Assembly: GCA_019455065.1 (NCBI GenBank)
Contig: JACFNC010000002.1
Coordinates: 186,001 to 250,000, forward strand
Source of the DNA: Rhodospirillales bacterium
GTDB lineage: Bacteria > Pseudomonadota > Alphaproteobacteria > Rhodospirillales > Magnetospirillaceae
Length of the DNA stretch: 64,000 nt
Direction of reading: 5' to 3'
The first letter of the stretch is position 1, and each line of letters starts with the position of its first letter. A model generated the notes under the pieces. The model did not search any database. It was not told where the DNA came from and saw only the letters and a list, made by a program, of their open reading frames with translations. Positions 36,167 through 46,356 of this stretch are shown piece after piece. The position numbers and the translations under genes are program-made.

Positions 36167-37080
36167 GACATGCACCAGGTAAGGATGCCTTTCTGGGCAT
36201 GCAAGCGGTTCTCGGCCTCGTCCCACACGACGGACTGGGGGCCGTCCATGACCGAGTCGGTGACCTCTTCGCCGCGATGGGCCGGCAGGCAGTGCATGAA
36301 CACCGCTTCGGGATGAGCCTGGCCCATCAGCGCGTCGTTGACCTGGTAGGGAGCCAGCAGCGCGTGCCGGCCCTTGTCAGTTTGGCCCATCGAGACCCAG
36401 GTGTCGGTGATGACCGCATCGGCGCCGCGAACGGCCTCGACCGGATTGGTGGTGACGGAGACGCGGCCGCCGTTGTCGCGCGCCCAGGCCAGGACGGCCG
36501 CCGGGGGAGCGAGTTCGGGCGGACAGGCCAGGCGCATCTCGAAGCCGAAGTGGACGGTCGCCTGAATCCAGCTGCAGGCCACGTTGTTGCCGTCGCCGGT
36601 CCACGCCACCACCCTGCCCTCGAGCGGACCGCGCCGCTCCTGGAAGGTCATGATGTCGGCCATCACCTGGCAGGGATGCGACGCGTCGGTCAGGCCGTTG
36701 ATCACCGGCACGCTGGCATGGCGCGCCAGTTCCAGCAGCTTTTCAGGCTTGTTGGTGCGGATCATGATGGCGTCGGCATAGCGTGACAGGACCCGTGCGG
36801 TGTCGGCGATCGTTTCGCCGCGGCCCAGTTGCGAATCGCTGTTGGACAGGATGATCGCGTGGCCGCCCAATTGAAGCATGCCCACCTCGAAGGACACGCG
36901 GGTCCGCGTCGACGGCTTCTCGAAAATCATCGCCAGGGTCTTGCCGGCCAGAGGATGCGGCCCGGTCGGCCATTCGCCGCGTTTGTAGTCCGCGCCCAAC
37001 GCCAGAATCTGCTGCAACGTCTGGCCGTCCAGCCGGTCGAGATCAAGGAAATGCTTGGGAGCCATAGTCAGTCCAGTCAC
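36163..37080 (-). CDS. argF: Ornithine carbamoyltransferase
   Basis: Makes citrulline from ornithine and carbamoyl phosphate for arginine synthesis. The protein has the carbamoyl-phosphate motif STRTR, the motif HPCQ and the ornithine-binding [14 protein letters not shown] at 37080 overlaps the argD stop; ATG at 37065 (MAPKHFLDL) is an equally good start. About 305 residues, normal length. Confidence 0.95.
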   Translation of the reverse strand: MTGLTMAPKHFLDLDRLDGQTLQQILALGADYKRGEWPTGPHPLAGKTLAMIFEKPSTRTRVSFEVGMLQLGGHAIILSNSDSQLGRGETIADTARVLSRYADAIMIRTNKPEKLLELARHASVPVINGLTDASHPCQVMADIMTFQERRGPLEGRVVAWTGDGNNVACSWIQATVHFGFEMRLACPPELAPPAAVLAWARDNGGRVSVTTNPVEAVRGADAVITDTWVSMGQTDKGRHALLAPYQVNDALMGQAHPEAVFMHCLPAHRGEEVTDSVMDGPQSVVWDEAENRLHAQKGILTWCMS

Positions 37081-38252
37081 GAGGCCGAAAGTTCGGAGCA
37101 GGTGCGGTCTAGAATGCTCAGCGCCTCTTCGACCTCGACCGTTCCGATGATCAGCGGCGGCAGCAGCCGCACGACGTTGTCGCCGGCCCCCACCGTGAGC
37201 AGCCCGTTGGCGAGCAGCCGCGCGACCACCTCGGTGTTCGGCGCGTGGCAGCGCAGGCCCAGCATCAGGCCCGCGCCCCGCAATTCCGCCAGAACCTTGG
37301 GGTGACGGGCGACCAACTCCTCAAGACGCCGCCGCAAAAGCGCCGCAGTCTCGCGAACGCGGGCCATGAACGGTGCCTCCAGCATGACGTCGAGCACCGC
37401 GTTGGCGGCCGCGACGGCCAGCGGATTGCCGCCGAACGTGCTGCCGTGGGTGCCGGCCGTCATTCCGGCCGCCGCGCGCTCGGTGGCGAGGCACGCGCCG
37501 ATCGGGAAGCCGCCCCCCAGTCCCTTGGCCACCGCCATGACGTCCGGCGCAACATCGGCCCACTCATGGGCGAACAGCCTGCCGGTGCGCCCCATGCCCG
37601 TTTGAACCTCGTCGAACACCAGCAGCAGACCGTATTCGTCGGCGACCCGCCGCAAGGCGTGGAGATATTCGATGGCCGCCGGGCGAATGCCGCCTTCGCC
37701 CTGGATCGGCTCGACCAGGATGGCCGCGGTCTCGGCGGTGATGGCGTTGCGCAGTTCGTTCATGTTGCCGAAGGCGACGCGGTCGAAGCCGTCGACGACC
37801 GGGTCGAAGCCCTTGAGATGTTTCTCCTGGCCACCGGCGGCGATCGTGGCCAGAGTGCGGCCATGGAAGGCACCGCCGGCCACGATCACCCGGTAGCGTT
37901 CCGGCTGGCCACGCTCGTCGTGATACTTGCGCACCATCTTGAGCGCGCACTCCACGGCTTCCGCCCCCGAGTTCGCAAAGAACACCGTATCGGCGAAGGT
38001 GGCGTCGACCAGCCGCTGGGCGAGCCGCTCCTGCCCCGGAATACGGTACAGATTCGAGCAGTGCCAAAGCTTCTCGGCCTGGTCCTTCAGGGCCGCCACG
38101 AGGTGGGGATGCCCGTGCCCCAGGGCCGTCACCGCCACGCCGGACGCGAAGTCGAGATAGCGTCGGCCATCGGTCGCGAAGAGATAGGCCCCCTGGCCAC
38201 GCTCGAAGGCGACATCGGCACGCGAATAAGTGGGCATGACGGCAGGAATCAA
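37077..38252 (-). CDS. argD: Acetylornithine aminotransferase
   Basis: PLP enzyme of arginine synthesis, which may also act on succinyldiaminopimelate. The 391-residue protein has [33 protein letters not shown] and the PLP lysine in [17 protein letters not shown] at 38252 has GGGAGAG upstream; ATG at 38237 lacks a ribosome site. First gene of argD-argF-hslO behind a good promoter. Confidence 0.94.
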   Translation of the reverse strand: MIPAVMPTYSRADVAFERGQGAYLFATDGRRYLDFASGVAVTALGHGHPHLVAALKDQAEKLWHCSNLYRIPGQERLAQRLVDATFADTVFFANSGAEAVECALKMVRKYHDERGQPERYRVIVAGGAFHGRTLATIAAGGQEKHLKGFDPVVDGFDRVAFGNMNELRNAITAETAAILVEPIQGEGGIRPAAIEYLHALRRVADEYGLLLVFDEVQTGMGRTGRLFAHEWADVAPDVMAVAKGLGGGFPIGACLATERAAAGMTAGTHGSTFGGNPLAVAAANAVLDVMLEAPFMARVRETAALLRRRLEELVARHPKVLAELRGAGLMLGLRCHAPNTEVVARLLANGLLTVGAGDNVVRLLPPLIIGTVEVEEALSILDRTCSELSAS

Positions 38253-38315
38253 GATACTCTCCCGAACGCTGTGGACAACGGGTCACCTGGGGGTGGCGCT
38301 CACGGAAAGCGGGAG

Positions 38316-38344
38316 ACTATCCAGGTCTTTGGCGAAAAAGTCAA
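38316..38344 (-). promoter_or_regulatory. Promoter of argD-argF-hslO
   Basis: Minus-strand TTGACT (38344-38339), exactly 17 bases, then GATAGT (38321-38316). The leader to the TTG start would be about 55 bases. Confidence 0.6.
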
Positions 38345-38381
38345 TGAGGAGGCGCCATTCGAGTGGCGGGTGTCCGCCGGA

Positions 38382-39521
38382 TCAGTCAGCGGCCGCCGGT
38401 TTCGCCCGCTTGGTCAAATAGACGCGGGCGGCAGGGGCGATGGCCTTCCATTTCATGGTCGCCAGATCCTGGAACTCGTCCATCGAACCGTCGAATCTCA
38501 GGAACCCGTCGACCATCCCCTTCAACGTCTGACGACAGAAGGACGGATCGCCCAGCAACGGGACCGCGTCCTCGCGCAGAACCGTGTCCATGGCCGCCAG
38601 GAAAACCTTGATACGGCCCAGCGGCATGCGCCGGAAGGCCGCCACCGCCTCGAGACAGGTGTCGGCGAGCAGAGGGCCGAAGGTCGCCAGCAGGTCTCGG
38701 TCAAGTTCACCCAGCTGGTCGATGTAGTCGGCGTCGCGCATCATGAAGTCCCAAATGCGGTCGCCGAGCAGAGGTCGGAACAGGGCATAGAGTTCGGGCA
38801 CTGCGTTGGCCAGCCCGGCCATGGCAGCGGGCCTGATGACGAGCATGGCGGCGAATTCGTCCCCGGCCAGGCGGCGCGCCTGGGCCATCTTGGCGGCCGG
38901 GAAAGCCCCGATGGCCTCGATGTCCTCACCCTTGCGGAGCAGCAGCAAATCCCGCCCCAGTAGTCGGATCTGTTGTTCATCGAGGAAGAAATAATAGGAC
39001 TTCAGCAGGGGGAGCTGCCAGTCGAAGGCCAGCAACGGCTTAAGCGCGGCGATCTTGGTGTCGGCATCGGTGGCGACCGGTTGAGCCGGTTTCCTGCCGA
39101 AGAGCGCCGCCAGCCGCCCGGCAGGCTTCTCCGGCTGGGTTGGCGGTTTGGGCGTGGCGACCGCGGTGAAGGACCGCTTCGCGCAAGTGAACACCAGCAT
39201 CTGGCAGATTTGCGCCAGCGACGGCCCGCAGACCAAGGGGGCGTGATCGTCGGCGACCGGGCGGGCGCGGGCGTCGGTGATCAGGTCGTCGAACATGGGG
39301 CGGTTGGCCTTGAAGACCTGGATGAACTCGTGGAGCGCCCACGGGTCGGCAACGATGCGCCCGTAGTCCTTGTCGGCGGCCAGCAACCCCTTGCCGCGCA
39401 GGCGCTCCAAGGCCGTCTTTACGCCCTCGACGACCGCCTTGCGGGCCTTGTCGTCAAGTTCGATCGGACTCGGCATCCTGTCGCGCGGCACTTCACGGAG
39501 GGTCGGTCGGATCTCGGTCAT
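38382..39521 (-). CDS. Uncharacterised protein (379 aa)
   Basis: No family recognised. It is soluble-looking, without signal peptide or membrane segments, and largely helical. A Pro/Lys-rich low-complexity linker near residues 122-145 (TPKPPTQPEKPAGR) divides it into two parts. Codon use matches the neighbours. ATG at 39521 has GGGGAAGG upstream. It stands between the arg operon and rnd, divergent from rnd. Confidence 0.75.
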   Translation of the reverse strand: MTEIRPTLREVPRDRMPSPIELDDKARKAVVEGVKTALERLRGKGLLAADKDYGRIVADPWALHEFIQVFKANRPMFDDLITDARARPVADDHAPLVCGPSLAQICQMLVFTCAKRSFTAVATPKPPTQPEKPAGRLAALFGRKPAQPVATDADTKIAALKPLLAFDWQLPLLKSYYFFLDEQQIRLLGRDLLLLRKGEDIEAIGAFPAAKMAQARRLAGDEFAAMLVIRPAAMAGLANAVPELYALFRPLLGDRIWDFMMRDADYIDQLGELDRDLLATFGPLLADTCLEAVAAFRRMPLGRIKVFLAAMDTVLREDAVPLLGDPSFCRQTLKGMVDGFLRFDGSMDEFQDLATMKWKAIAPAARVYLTKRAKPAAAD

Positions 39522-39643
39522 TGCCTTCCCCTGAGAGGGCCGACGGCCCGCTCCACGAGCTATAGCCCAGCTACCTCCCCCGCCGCAATCCGCGAGGGCC
39601 ACCCGGCTTGCACCCCGCCCGGAGTTGCGTGTATGACACGCCA

Positions 39644-40828
39644 ATGAATCCTATCACCGACACCGCCTCGCTGGCGGCCTTTTGCGAACGGCTGCGAACC
39701 GCCCCCTTCATCACGGTAGATACCGAGTTCATTCGAGAACGGACCTACTGGCCGGTTCTGTGCCTGGTGCAGGTCGCCGGACCGGACGAGGCGCAGGCGA
39801 TCGACCCGCTGGCGCCGGACATCGACCTTGCCCCGTTGTTCGACCTGCTGGTCGATCCGCGGGTGCTCAAGGTCTTCCATGCCGCCCGGCAAGACGTCGA
39901 AATTTTTCTGCACCTCTCCGGCAAGGTTCCCGCGCCGCTGTTCGATACCCAGGTGGCGGCGATGGTGTGCGGGTTCGGCGACTCCGTGGCCTACGAGACA
40001 CTGGCGGCGCAACTGGCGCGCGCCCGCATCGACAAGTCGCTGCGGTTTACCGACTGGTCGCAGCGGCCGCTCACCGAACGTCAGCTTCACTACGCCCTGT
40101 CGGACGTCACCCATCTGCGCATCGCCTACGAGAAGCTACAGCACAAGTTGGACAAGACGGGCCGAACGCGATGGTTGGACGAGGAGATGGCGGTCCTGAC
40201 CGACCCGGCCACCTATCTGGTCCCGCCGGAAGATGCGTGGCGCCGGCTGAAACCCCGGTCATCGAGCCCGCGCTATCTGGCCATCCTGCGCGAACTCGCC
40301 GCGTGGCGGGAGCGCGACGCGCGCGAGCGCGACGTGCCGCGCCAGCGCATCCTGCGCGACGAAGCGTTGCTGGAGATCGCGGCCCACGCGCCGACCACCG
40401 TGGCCGACCTCGGGCGAACCCGCGGCCTTTCGAAAGGCGTGGCCGAGGGACGGCAGGGCGCGGCCGTGCTGGAAGCGGTGGCCCGCGCCGTCGGCCTGCC
40501 CGAGACGGACTGGCCGGTGCCGCCGGAACGCGGCGAAGGGCCGCGCGGCGGCCCGGTCGTCGAGTTGCTGAAGGTGCTGCTGAAGATCAAGTGCGACCAG
40601 CACGACGTCGCCCAGCGTCTGGTCGCTTCGGCCGCCGACATCGAGATGCTGGCCGCCACCGACGACGCCGACGTGGCCGCCCTGCACGGATGGCGACGGG
40701 AGATTTTCGGCGAGGACGCCTTGCGCCTGAAGCACGGCCAAGTCGCCCTCGGCCTCTCACCGGACGGCAAGCGACTGAGGCTGATCAATCTGGTCGAGGC
40801 CGAGGGACGGGACGTCCCTCTGGATTAG
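39644..40828 (+). CDS. rnd: Ribonuclease D
   Basis: 3'-5' exoribonuclease acting in tRNA 3' maturation. The DEDD motifs are visible: FITVDTEFIRERTYWP (D, E), VFHAARQDVEIFL (D) and LHYALSDVTHLRIAYEKL (D, with Tyr of the DEDDy type). The HRDC domain follows at about 205-285. 394 residues. Its stop codon overlaps the convergent ppx stop. Confidence 0.95.
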   Translation: MNPITDTASLAAFCERLRTAPFITVDTEFIRERTYWPVLCLVQVAGPDEAQAIDPLAPDIDLAPLFDLLVDPRVLKVFHAARQDVEIFLHLSGKVPAPLFDTQVAAMVCGFGDSVAYETLAAQLARARIDKSLRFTDWSQRPLTERQLHYALSDVTHLRIAYEKLQHKLDKTGRTRWLDEEMAVLTDPATYLVPPEDAWRRLKPRSSSPRYLAILRELAAWRERDARERDVPRQRILRDEALLEIAAHAPTTVADLGRTRGLSKGVAEGRQGAAVLEAVARAVGLPETDWPVPPERGEGPRGGPVVELLKVLLKIKCDQHDVAQRLVASAADIEMLAATDDADVAALHGWRREIFGEDALRLKHGQVALGLSPDGKRLRLINLVEAEGRDVPLD

Positions 40829-42351
40829 GTTATTCGGCGCACCACCGGCGCCAGCCCCATCTCCTTGGCCAACCGTTCGAAACTGCGCCCCACGAGGTCG
40901 GTGCGGAAGGCCGGCTCGGAATCGGGGAGTTCGAGCACCAGGGCCTTTTTCTCCGCCGTCAGACGGGTCAGCGGCAGCAGGCCCGCCGCCCCTCCCGTCA
41001 GGACATGGCAGAGGCGAAGCGCCAGGCCCATCACGCGCGCCATCCGATAGGCCTCGCCGTTGAGCAGGGAATGGACCCCGTGCGACGCCGGCAGATCCCC
41101 GTCGGCCCGATACCGCGTGTAGATGGCGACCGCGAGGACGGCCCGCTCCTGGTGGCCAATGCCGACGAACGGCAGGCGCAGGGTGCGAAGGAACGCCTGC
41201 TCCGCACGATAGTCGGGATGCTCGCTCCAGAACACGTCGCCCAACAAGCTGGCGGCATGGCGAACCCGCCGCACGGCGGGCGTCTCGTCCGGGAACAGGG
41301 GCGCCATCCAGGACATGATCTCGTCAGCGTGATCGTTGAACCGCCCCGCCGCCACCGCCAGTGCCTGACAAGAGCTGATGAGGGGGTCCTCGCCGCGCAG
41401 GTGCTGCGGAAGTTGGCGAAAGAACTTGCCCTCGCGCATGCCGTAAACGGAGAAGACCAGGCGCGCCGGACGCGCGGCTTGCAGCACCTTCTCGAGAACG
41501 AGGGCCGCCATCGGCAGGGTTGGAATTCGCTTCTTCGGCACCCCCGGCGCCTTTTCGATCGATTTGGGGCTTTGCCGGGACACGAGGTCGAGCAGGCGCT
41601 CGGCCTCGGCGCGATCGAGCGTGAAGTTGTCGAGGACCAGGATGGGGTGCGCGGTCTGGGCGATGCACAGCCGGGCGATGGCGCGCCACGCCCCCCCGAC
41701 CGCGTACAAGGCGCGGCCGCGCCCCTTGCCCAGCCATTTGAGGTCGGCGAGGGCGCGGTCGACGATGTCGGCGGCGGCGCCCCGGCTGCCACCGGATTTT
41801 TCGCTGAGGCGGAGCACGCCCAGCGGCAGCGTCGCGTGCTTGCCGAGCACGCCCTGGCTGACCGCCGCCAGTTCGAGGCTGCCGCCACCGAGGTCGGCGA
41901 CAACCCCGTTGGCGTCGGGAACCGCGCAGAGCACCCCGAGTGCCGCCAGCTTCGCCTCCTCGCCACCGCTCAGAACCTGGACCGTAACGTCGTTCGCGGC
42001 CTCGATCGTGGCTACGAAGGCGGGGCCGTCGGCGGCTTCGCGAACGGCCGCCGTGGCCAGGATGTGCACGGCCTCGACCTGCATGGCGCGCGCCAGTCGA
42101 ACGAAGCGCCCGATGGCCGTGGTCGCCAGGACCATCCCCGCCTCGTTCAAGCGTCCGCTGCTTTCCAGGCCCTGGCCAAGCGCGCACACAGCCTTCTCGT
42201 TGAAGATCGGCAACGGCGTTCGCAGCAGGGCGTCGTAGATGACCAGGCGGACCGAATTGGAACCGATGTCGACGATGGCGATCAGCCGACGCCGCTGCGG
42301 CCATCGCTCCCCGTCGAGCGGCGGCACCGTTTGCGGCAACGACAAGACCAC
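40825..42351 (-). CDS. ppx: Ppx/GppA family exopolyphosphatase
   Basis: Hydrolyses polyphosphate or pppGpp. The 508-residue protein has AIVDIGSNSVRLVIYD, ATAAVREAADG, and ADLGGGSLELA from the ASKHA fold, with an HD-like C-terminal region. GTG at 42351 has GGAGGG upstream. It is nine bases after ppk on the same strand, so synthesis and degradation enzymes are co-transcribed. Confidence 0.93.
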   Translation of the reverse strand: MVLSLPQTVPPLDGERWPQRRRLIAIVDIGSNSVRLVIYDALLRTPLPIFNEKAVCALGQGLESSGRLNEAGMVLATTAIGRFVRLARAMQVEAVHILATAAVREAADGPAFVATIEAANDVTVQVLSGGEEAKLAALGVLCAVPDANGVVADLGGGSLELAAVSQGVLGKHATLPLGVLRLSEKSGGSRGAAADIVDRALADLKWLGKGRGRALYAVGGAWRAIARLCIAQTAHPILVLDNFTLDRAEAERLLDLVSRQSPKSIEKAPGVPKKRIPTLPMAALVLEKVLQAARPARLVFSVYGMREGKFFRQLPQHLRGEDPLISSCQALAVAAGRFNDHADEIMSWMAPLFPDETPAVRRVRHAASLLGDVFWSEHPDYRAEQAFLRTLRLPFVGIGHQERAVLAVAIYTRYRADGDLPASHGVHSLLNGEAYRMARVMGLALRLCHVLTGGAAGLLPLTRLTAEKKALVLELPDSEPAFRTDLVGRSFERLAKEMGLAPVVRRIT

Positions 42352-42360
42352 AGCGCCCTC

Positions 42361-44502
42361 CTACGGCAGATTGAGCTCGAGGCGCGTTGCCGGCCGCCGT
42401 TCAAGGGCGCTGCCGCGTCCCGACAGGCTGGGATTTGTCATGAAGAAGGTATGGGCGCTGAAGGCGTCCTCTTCGGCCGGCAGGCGGAGGTACGATCCGT
42501 CCGCCTGTAGCAGCCAGCTCTGCGCCCGGTCCTTGAGATTGGCGATCATGATTTGATCGAGAATCTGTCGGTGCACCGTCGGGTTCTCGATCGGCACCAT
42601 CACCTCGACGCGCCAATCCATGTTCCTGGGCATCCAGTCGGCCGAGGAGATGAACACCTTGGCGTGACGCGACGGCATGCGATGGCCGTTGCCGAAGCAG
42701 ATGATGCGCGCGTGCTCGAGAAACCGCCCGACGATGCTCTTGACCCGAATGTTGTCGGACAAGCCCGGCACCCCGGGGCGCAAACAGCAGATTCCCCGCA
42801 CCACGAGGTCGATCTGTACCCCCGACTGCGAAGCGCGATAAAGGGCGTCGATCAGCTTGGCGTCCACCAGCGAATTCATCTTCGCCCAGATGGCCGCGGG
42901 ACGTCCGCTCCTGGCATGGTCGATTTCGGCCTCGATGAGGTTCATCAGGCGGTCGCGCAGGTGCAGCGGCGAAATCGCCAGTTTCTCCATTTTCTCGGGG
43001 AGCGCGTAACCGGTCATGTAGTTGAACGTTCGGGCGGCGTCGCGACACAACGCCGGATCGCCCGTAAAGAACGAGAGGTCGGTGTAGACCTTCGCGGTGA
43101 TCGGATGGTAGTTGCCGGTGCCGAAGTGGACATAGGACGTCAGACCATTGCCCTCGCGGCGGACGACAAGCGAGATCTTCGCGTGGGTCTTCAGTTCGAG
43201 GAAGCCGTAGACGACCTGGGCCCCGGCGCGTTCGAGGTCACGCGCCCAGCGGATGTTGGCCTCCTCGTCGAAGCGGGCCTTCAACTCCACCATCGCCGTG
43301 ACCGATTTGCCGGCCTCGGCCGCCTCGACCAGGGCGCGGACGATGGGCGAATCATGGCTGGTGCGGTAGAGCGTCTGCTTGATCGCCACCACCTGCGGGT
43401 CGCGCGCCGCCTGGCGGACGAACTGCACGACCACGTCGAAACTCTCGAACGGATGGTGGACGACGATGTCCTTCTTGCGGATTGCGGCGAAGCAATCGCC
43501 GCCGAAGTCGCGGATGCGCTCCGGAAAACGCGCGTTGTAGGGCGGGAACAGAAGGTCGGGCCGCTCGTCGGTGATGAGCTGCTTGACGTCGACGATGCCC
43601 AGCAGCCCGCGCAGCGGGAAAACGTCGCCGGGCGCCACATGCATCTCGTCGACGACGAGGTTGAGCAGATCCTGCGGCATGTCGGCGTTCACCGTCATGC
43701 GGATGCAGTGGCCGCGGCGACGACGCTTGAGCGCAGTCTCGAACACGCGCACGAGATCCTCGGCCTCTTCGTCGATCTCCATCTCGCTGTCGCGCAGCAC
43801 CCGGAAGACGCCTCCGGCCTCGACGCGGAAGCCGGGGAAAAGGCGGCTGAGGAACAGCCCGATCATGTCCTCGAGCGGCAGGAAGCGCAGTTCCTCGCCG
43901 GGCAGCCGGACGAACCGCTCGATAAGATGCGGAATCGGCAACAGCGCCCGCAGCACCTCGCCGTCGTCCAGCCGCGTCAGGTGCAGCACCATGGCGAAGC
44001 CGAGGTTGGGGATGAACGGGAAGGGATGCGCCGGGTCGATGGCGAGCGGCGTGAGAATGGGAAAGACGTGTTCGAGAAACCGGGTCTCCAGCCACTTGCG
44101 GTCGGCGCGGGTAAGCTCGGCGACGTCGATAACCGACAGGCCGGCACCCCGCAGTTCGTCGCGCAGGTGCTTCCAGCAGGCCTGTTGCTTGGTCAGCAGC
44201 TCGCCGGCCGCCTTGTTGATCGCGGCAAGTTGCTGCGCGGGGGTCAGGCTGTCCTGGCTCTGCGTCATCACGCCGGCGTCCACCTGGCCCTTGAGGCCGG
44301 CGACGCGAACCATGTAGAACTCGTCGAGATTGGCCGCCGAGATCGACAGGAAGCGCAGCCGCTCGAGCAGCGGATGGCGTAGGTTGTAGGCCTCGTCGAG
44401 CACGCGCGTGTTGAAGGCCAGCCAGGACAGCTCGCGATTGATGAAGCGGTCCTTGGACTCCAGGTCGATGACGGGCAACGTGATCGTCGGGGCGGTCGTC
44501 AA
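42361..44502 (-). CDS. ppk: Polyphosphate kinase 1
   Basis: Makes polyphosphate from ATP, reversibly. The 713-residue protein has [56 protein letters not shown], the catalytic His regions LKTHAKISL and [14 protein letters not shown] at 44502 follows GGAGGA. It heads the ppk-ppx operon. Confidence 0.95.
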   Translation of the reverse strand: MTTAPTITLPVIDLESKDRFINRELSWLAFNTRVLDEAYNLRHPLLERLRFLSISAANLDEFYMVRVAGLKGQVDAGVMTQSQDSLTPAQQLAAINKAAGELLTKQQACWKHLRDELRGAGLSVIDVAELTRADRKWLETRFLEHVFPILTPLAIDPAHPFPFIPNLGFAMVLHLTRLDDGEVLRALLPIPHLIERFVRLPGEELRFLPLEDMIGLFLSRLFPGFRVEAGGVFRVLRDSEMEIDEEAEDLVRVFETALKRRRRGHCIRMTVNADMPQDLLNLVVDEMHVAPGDVFPLRGLLGIVDVKQLITDERPDLLFPPYNARFPERIRDFGGDCFAAIRKKDIVVHHPFESFDVVVQFVRQAARDPQVVAIKQTLYRTSHDSPIVRALVEAAEAGKSVTAMVELKARFDEEANIRWARDLERAGAQVVYGFLELKTHAKISLVVRREGNGLTSYVHFGTGNYHPITAKVYTDLSFFTGDPALCRDAARTFNYMTGYALPEKMEKLAISPLHLRDRLMNLIEAEIDHARSGRPAAIWAKMNSLVDAKLIDALYRASQSGVQIDLVVRGICCLRPGVPGLSDNIRVKSIVGRFLEHARIICFGNGHRMPSRHAKVFISSADWMPRNMDWRVEVMVPIENPTVHRQILDQIMIANLKDRAQSWLLQADGSYLRLPAEEDAFSAHTFFMTNPSLSGRGSALERRPATRLELNLP

Positions 44503-44539
44503 GCGGTCCTCCGGCCAGCGGCTGGCGTGTCGCGACCCC

Positions 44540-44568
44540 TTTATATATGCTCGCCACGCCGATGTCAT
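44540..44568 (-). promoter_or_regulatory. Candidate promoter of ppk-ppx
   Basis: Minus-strand ATGACA (44568-44563), 17-base spacer, TATAAA (44545-44540), about 38 bases before the TTG start. No PhoB box was identified. Confidence 0.5.
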
Positions 44569-44602
44569 GGTTGCCCGGAGACGACGGGACGGAAGCGAAG
44601 CG

Positions 44603-45115
44603 GTGAAAACCCTGTACCTCCTGCGCCACGCCAAATCGAGCTGGGACGATCCTTCCCTTGCCGACTTCGACCGGCCGTTGAGCCGCAGGGGACGCAAGGC
44701 GGCCCAGGCGATGGACCAGCTTCTGGGCCGGCACGGCTGGCGCCCGGATCTCGTCCTGTGCTCGTCGGCGCGGCGCACCCGCGAGACGTTCGCGGCGCTT
44801 CCCAGCCTCGCGGGCGCCGACGTGGTGTTCGAGCGGGGCCTCTACGAGGCGGGCCACGAGCCCCTGCTCGACCGGTTGCGCGCCTTGCCGGCCGCGGCCG
44901 GCTCGGCAATGGTGATCGGCCACAATCCAGGACTCGAGCGACTGACCTGGCTGCTGGTCGGCCACGGTGCCGAGGGGCCGGCACACGCCGCCCTGCGGCG
45001 CAAGTTTCCCACGGCGGCGATGGCGGTTCTGGAATGCGCCGCCGAGCATTGGGCGCAACTCGCCCCGGAGAGCTGCCGCCTCATCGACTTCATCCGCCCC
45101 GGAGACGTGGATTGA
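44603..45115 (+). CDS. SixA-like phosphohistidine phosphatase
   Basis: Histidine phosphatase (RHG) family, 170 residues. The nucleophile His is in [20 protein letters not shown], and the second His in [14 protein letters not shown]. SixA in E. coli removes phosphate from phosphohistidine of NPr/Hpt proteins. GTG at 44603 gives the usual start [16 protein letters not shown] at 44567 would add 12 residues and overlaps the ppk -35. Divergent from ppk. Confidence 0.88.
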   Translation: MKTLYLLRHAKSSWDDPSLADFDRPLSRRGRKAAQAMDQLLGRHGWRPDLVLCSSARRTRETFAALPSLAGADVVFERGLYEAGHEPLLDRLRALPAAAGSAMVIGHNPGLERLTWLLVGHGAEGPAHAALRRKFPTAAMAVLECAAEHWAQLAPESCRLIDFIRPGDVD

Positions 45116-45171
45116 AGACATCATCCGGAACACCGCGCGTGCGGAAGGGCGGGAGTGAACGGCGCGCCGTC

Positions 45172-45507
45172 ATGGTGCGGCCCCGTGTGCATATCGGGGC
45201 GGTGGCGGTCGGCCCCGGTAAGATCGACCTGTTGCGGGAAATCGCCCAGCAACAGTCGATCAGCGCCGCCGCACGGGCGATGAGTCTGACCTACAAGCGG
45301 GCCTGGCTGCTCATCGAGACCCTCAACCGGGGCTTCGGCAAACCGGTGGTGGAGGCGGTGGCAGGCGGCAAAGGGGGCGGCGGCGCCCGCTTGACGCCGT
45401 TGGGCGAAGCCCTCATCAAGGGCTACGGCGCGTTGGAAGACAAGCTTGCCGCCAACGCCCAGCCCGAACTCGAAGCGCTACGCGCGCTGCTCGATTCGGA
45501 GATGTGA
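45172..45507 (+). CDS. ModE-like winged-helix regulator without molybdate-binding domain
   Basis: A 111-residue DNA-binding protein of the ModE N-terminal type: ISAAARAMSLTYKRAWLLIE is the helix-turn-helix and GGKGGGGARLTPLGEAL the wing. Full ModE adds two Mop/TOBE domains that bind molybdate; these are absent. It lies 60 bases upstream of modA, so it probably controls modABC. How molybdate would be sensed is unclear. Confidence 0.85.
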   Translation: MVRPRVHIGAVAVGPGKIDLLREIAQQQSISAAARAMSLTYKRAWLLIETLNRGFGKPVVEAVAGGKGGGGARLTPLGEALIKGYGALEDKLAANAQPELEALRALLDSEM

Positions 45508-45552
45508 TCGCTATTGCCGCGCCGATATCGTTATGGCATTTTCGTCCTAACG
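45507..45552 (+). promoter_or_regulatory. Candidate operator upstream of modABC
   Basis: Direct repeats ATCGCTAT (45507-45514) and ATCGTTAT (45527-45534) are spaced 20 bases, two helical turns. CGTTA (45529-45533) also pairs with TAACG (45548-45552). These resemble ModE half-sites (CGxTAT) but are not the classic palindrome. Confidence 0.35.
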
Positions 45553-45567
45553 CTTCGGGAGGAAGAC

Positions 45568-46356
45568 ATGCCACTGTTTCGCGCGCTGCTCGTCGCCTGC
45601 TTGGTCGCCTTCGCACCCTCGGTCTCCCGCGCCGCCGACGCCCCGGCCATCGCGGCGGCCGCCACCCTCAAATTCGCCCTCTCCGAGATGGCCGATACGT
45701 TCACGCGGGCGACCGGCAAGGAGGTCAAGATCTCCTTCGGTTCCTCCGGCAACCTGAAGCACCAGATCGAACAGGGAGCCCCCTTCGAGTTGTTCCTGTC
45801 GGCGGACGAGGACTATGTATTCCAACTCGCCGCCAGCGGACATGCGGAGGACCAGGGCGCGCTGTATGCGGTCGGCAGGGTCGTGCTCTTCGCGCCACAC
45901 GGCTCCGCCCTCGCGGTCGACGCGCAACTGTCCGACCTGCGCGCCGCAGTGACGGACGGCCGGATCAAACGCTTCGCCATCGCCAACCCCGAGCACGCCC
46001 CGTACGGCCGTGCCGCGCGCGCGGTTCTCCAGCACCTCGGATTGTGGGCGCCGATCCAGGCCCGTCTGGTGATGGGCGAGAACGTCGCCCAGGCCATGCA
46101 GTTCGCGGCCTCCGGCTCAAGCCAGGGGGGAATCGTGCCGCTATCGCTGTCGACGGCGCCGGAGGTGGCAAAGCTGGGCAACTTCGCCCTGATCCCCGCC
46201 GAATGGCATGCCGATGAGCCGCTGCGCCAGCGCATGGCGCTCACGCGGAACGCCGGGCCAACCACCCGCGCCTTCTATGACTTCCTGCAAGGCCCGGAGG
46301 GCCGAGCCATTTTCGTGCGCCACGGGTTCACCCTCCCCGGCGAGCCGGCGCGATGA
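45568..46356 (+). CDS. modA: Molybdate ABC transporter substrate-binding protein
   Basis: Periplasmic binding protein of 262 residues. The signal peptide ends at VSRAADA; the mature start AAAATLKFALSEMADTF and KISFGSSGNLKHQIEQGAPF are typical of ModA. ATG at 45568 has GGGAGGAAG upstream. It overlaps modB by ATGA. Confidence 0.93.
   Translation: MPLFRALLVACLVAFAPSVSRAADAPAIAAAATLKFALSEMADTFTRATGKEVKISFGSSGNLKHQIEQGAPFELFLSADEDYVFQLAASGHAEDQGALYAVGRVVLFAPHGSALAVDAQLSDLRAAVTDGRIKRFAIANPEHAPYGRAARAVLQHLGLWAPIQARLVMGENVAQAMQFAASGSSQGGIVPLSLSTAPEVAKLGNFALIPAEWHADEPLRQRMALTRNAGPTTRAFYDFLQGPEGRAIFVRHGFTLPGEPAR

Noticed and set aside
39682-42510. 942-codon plus-strand open frame
   Set aside because: Out of frame over rnd and antisense to ppx; no recognisable domain.
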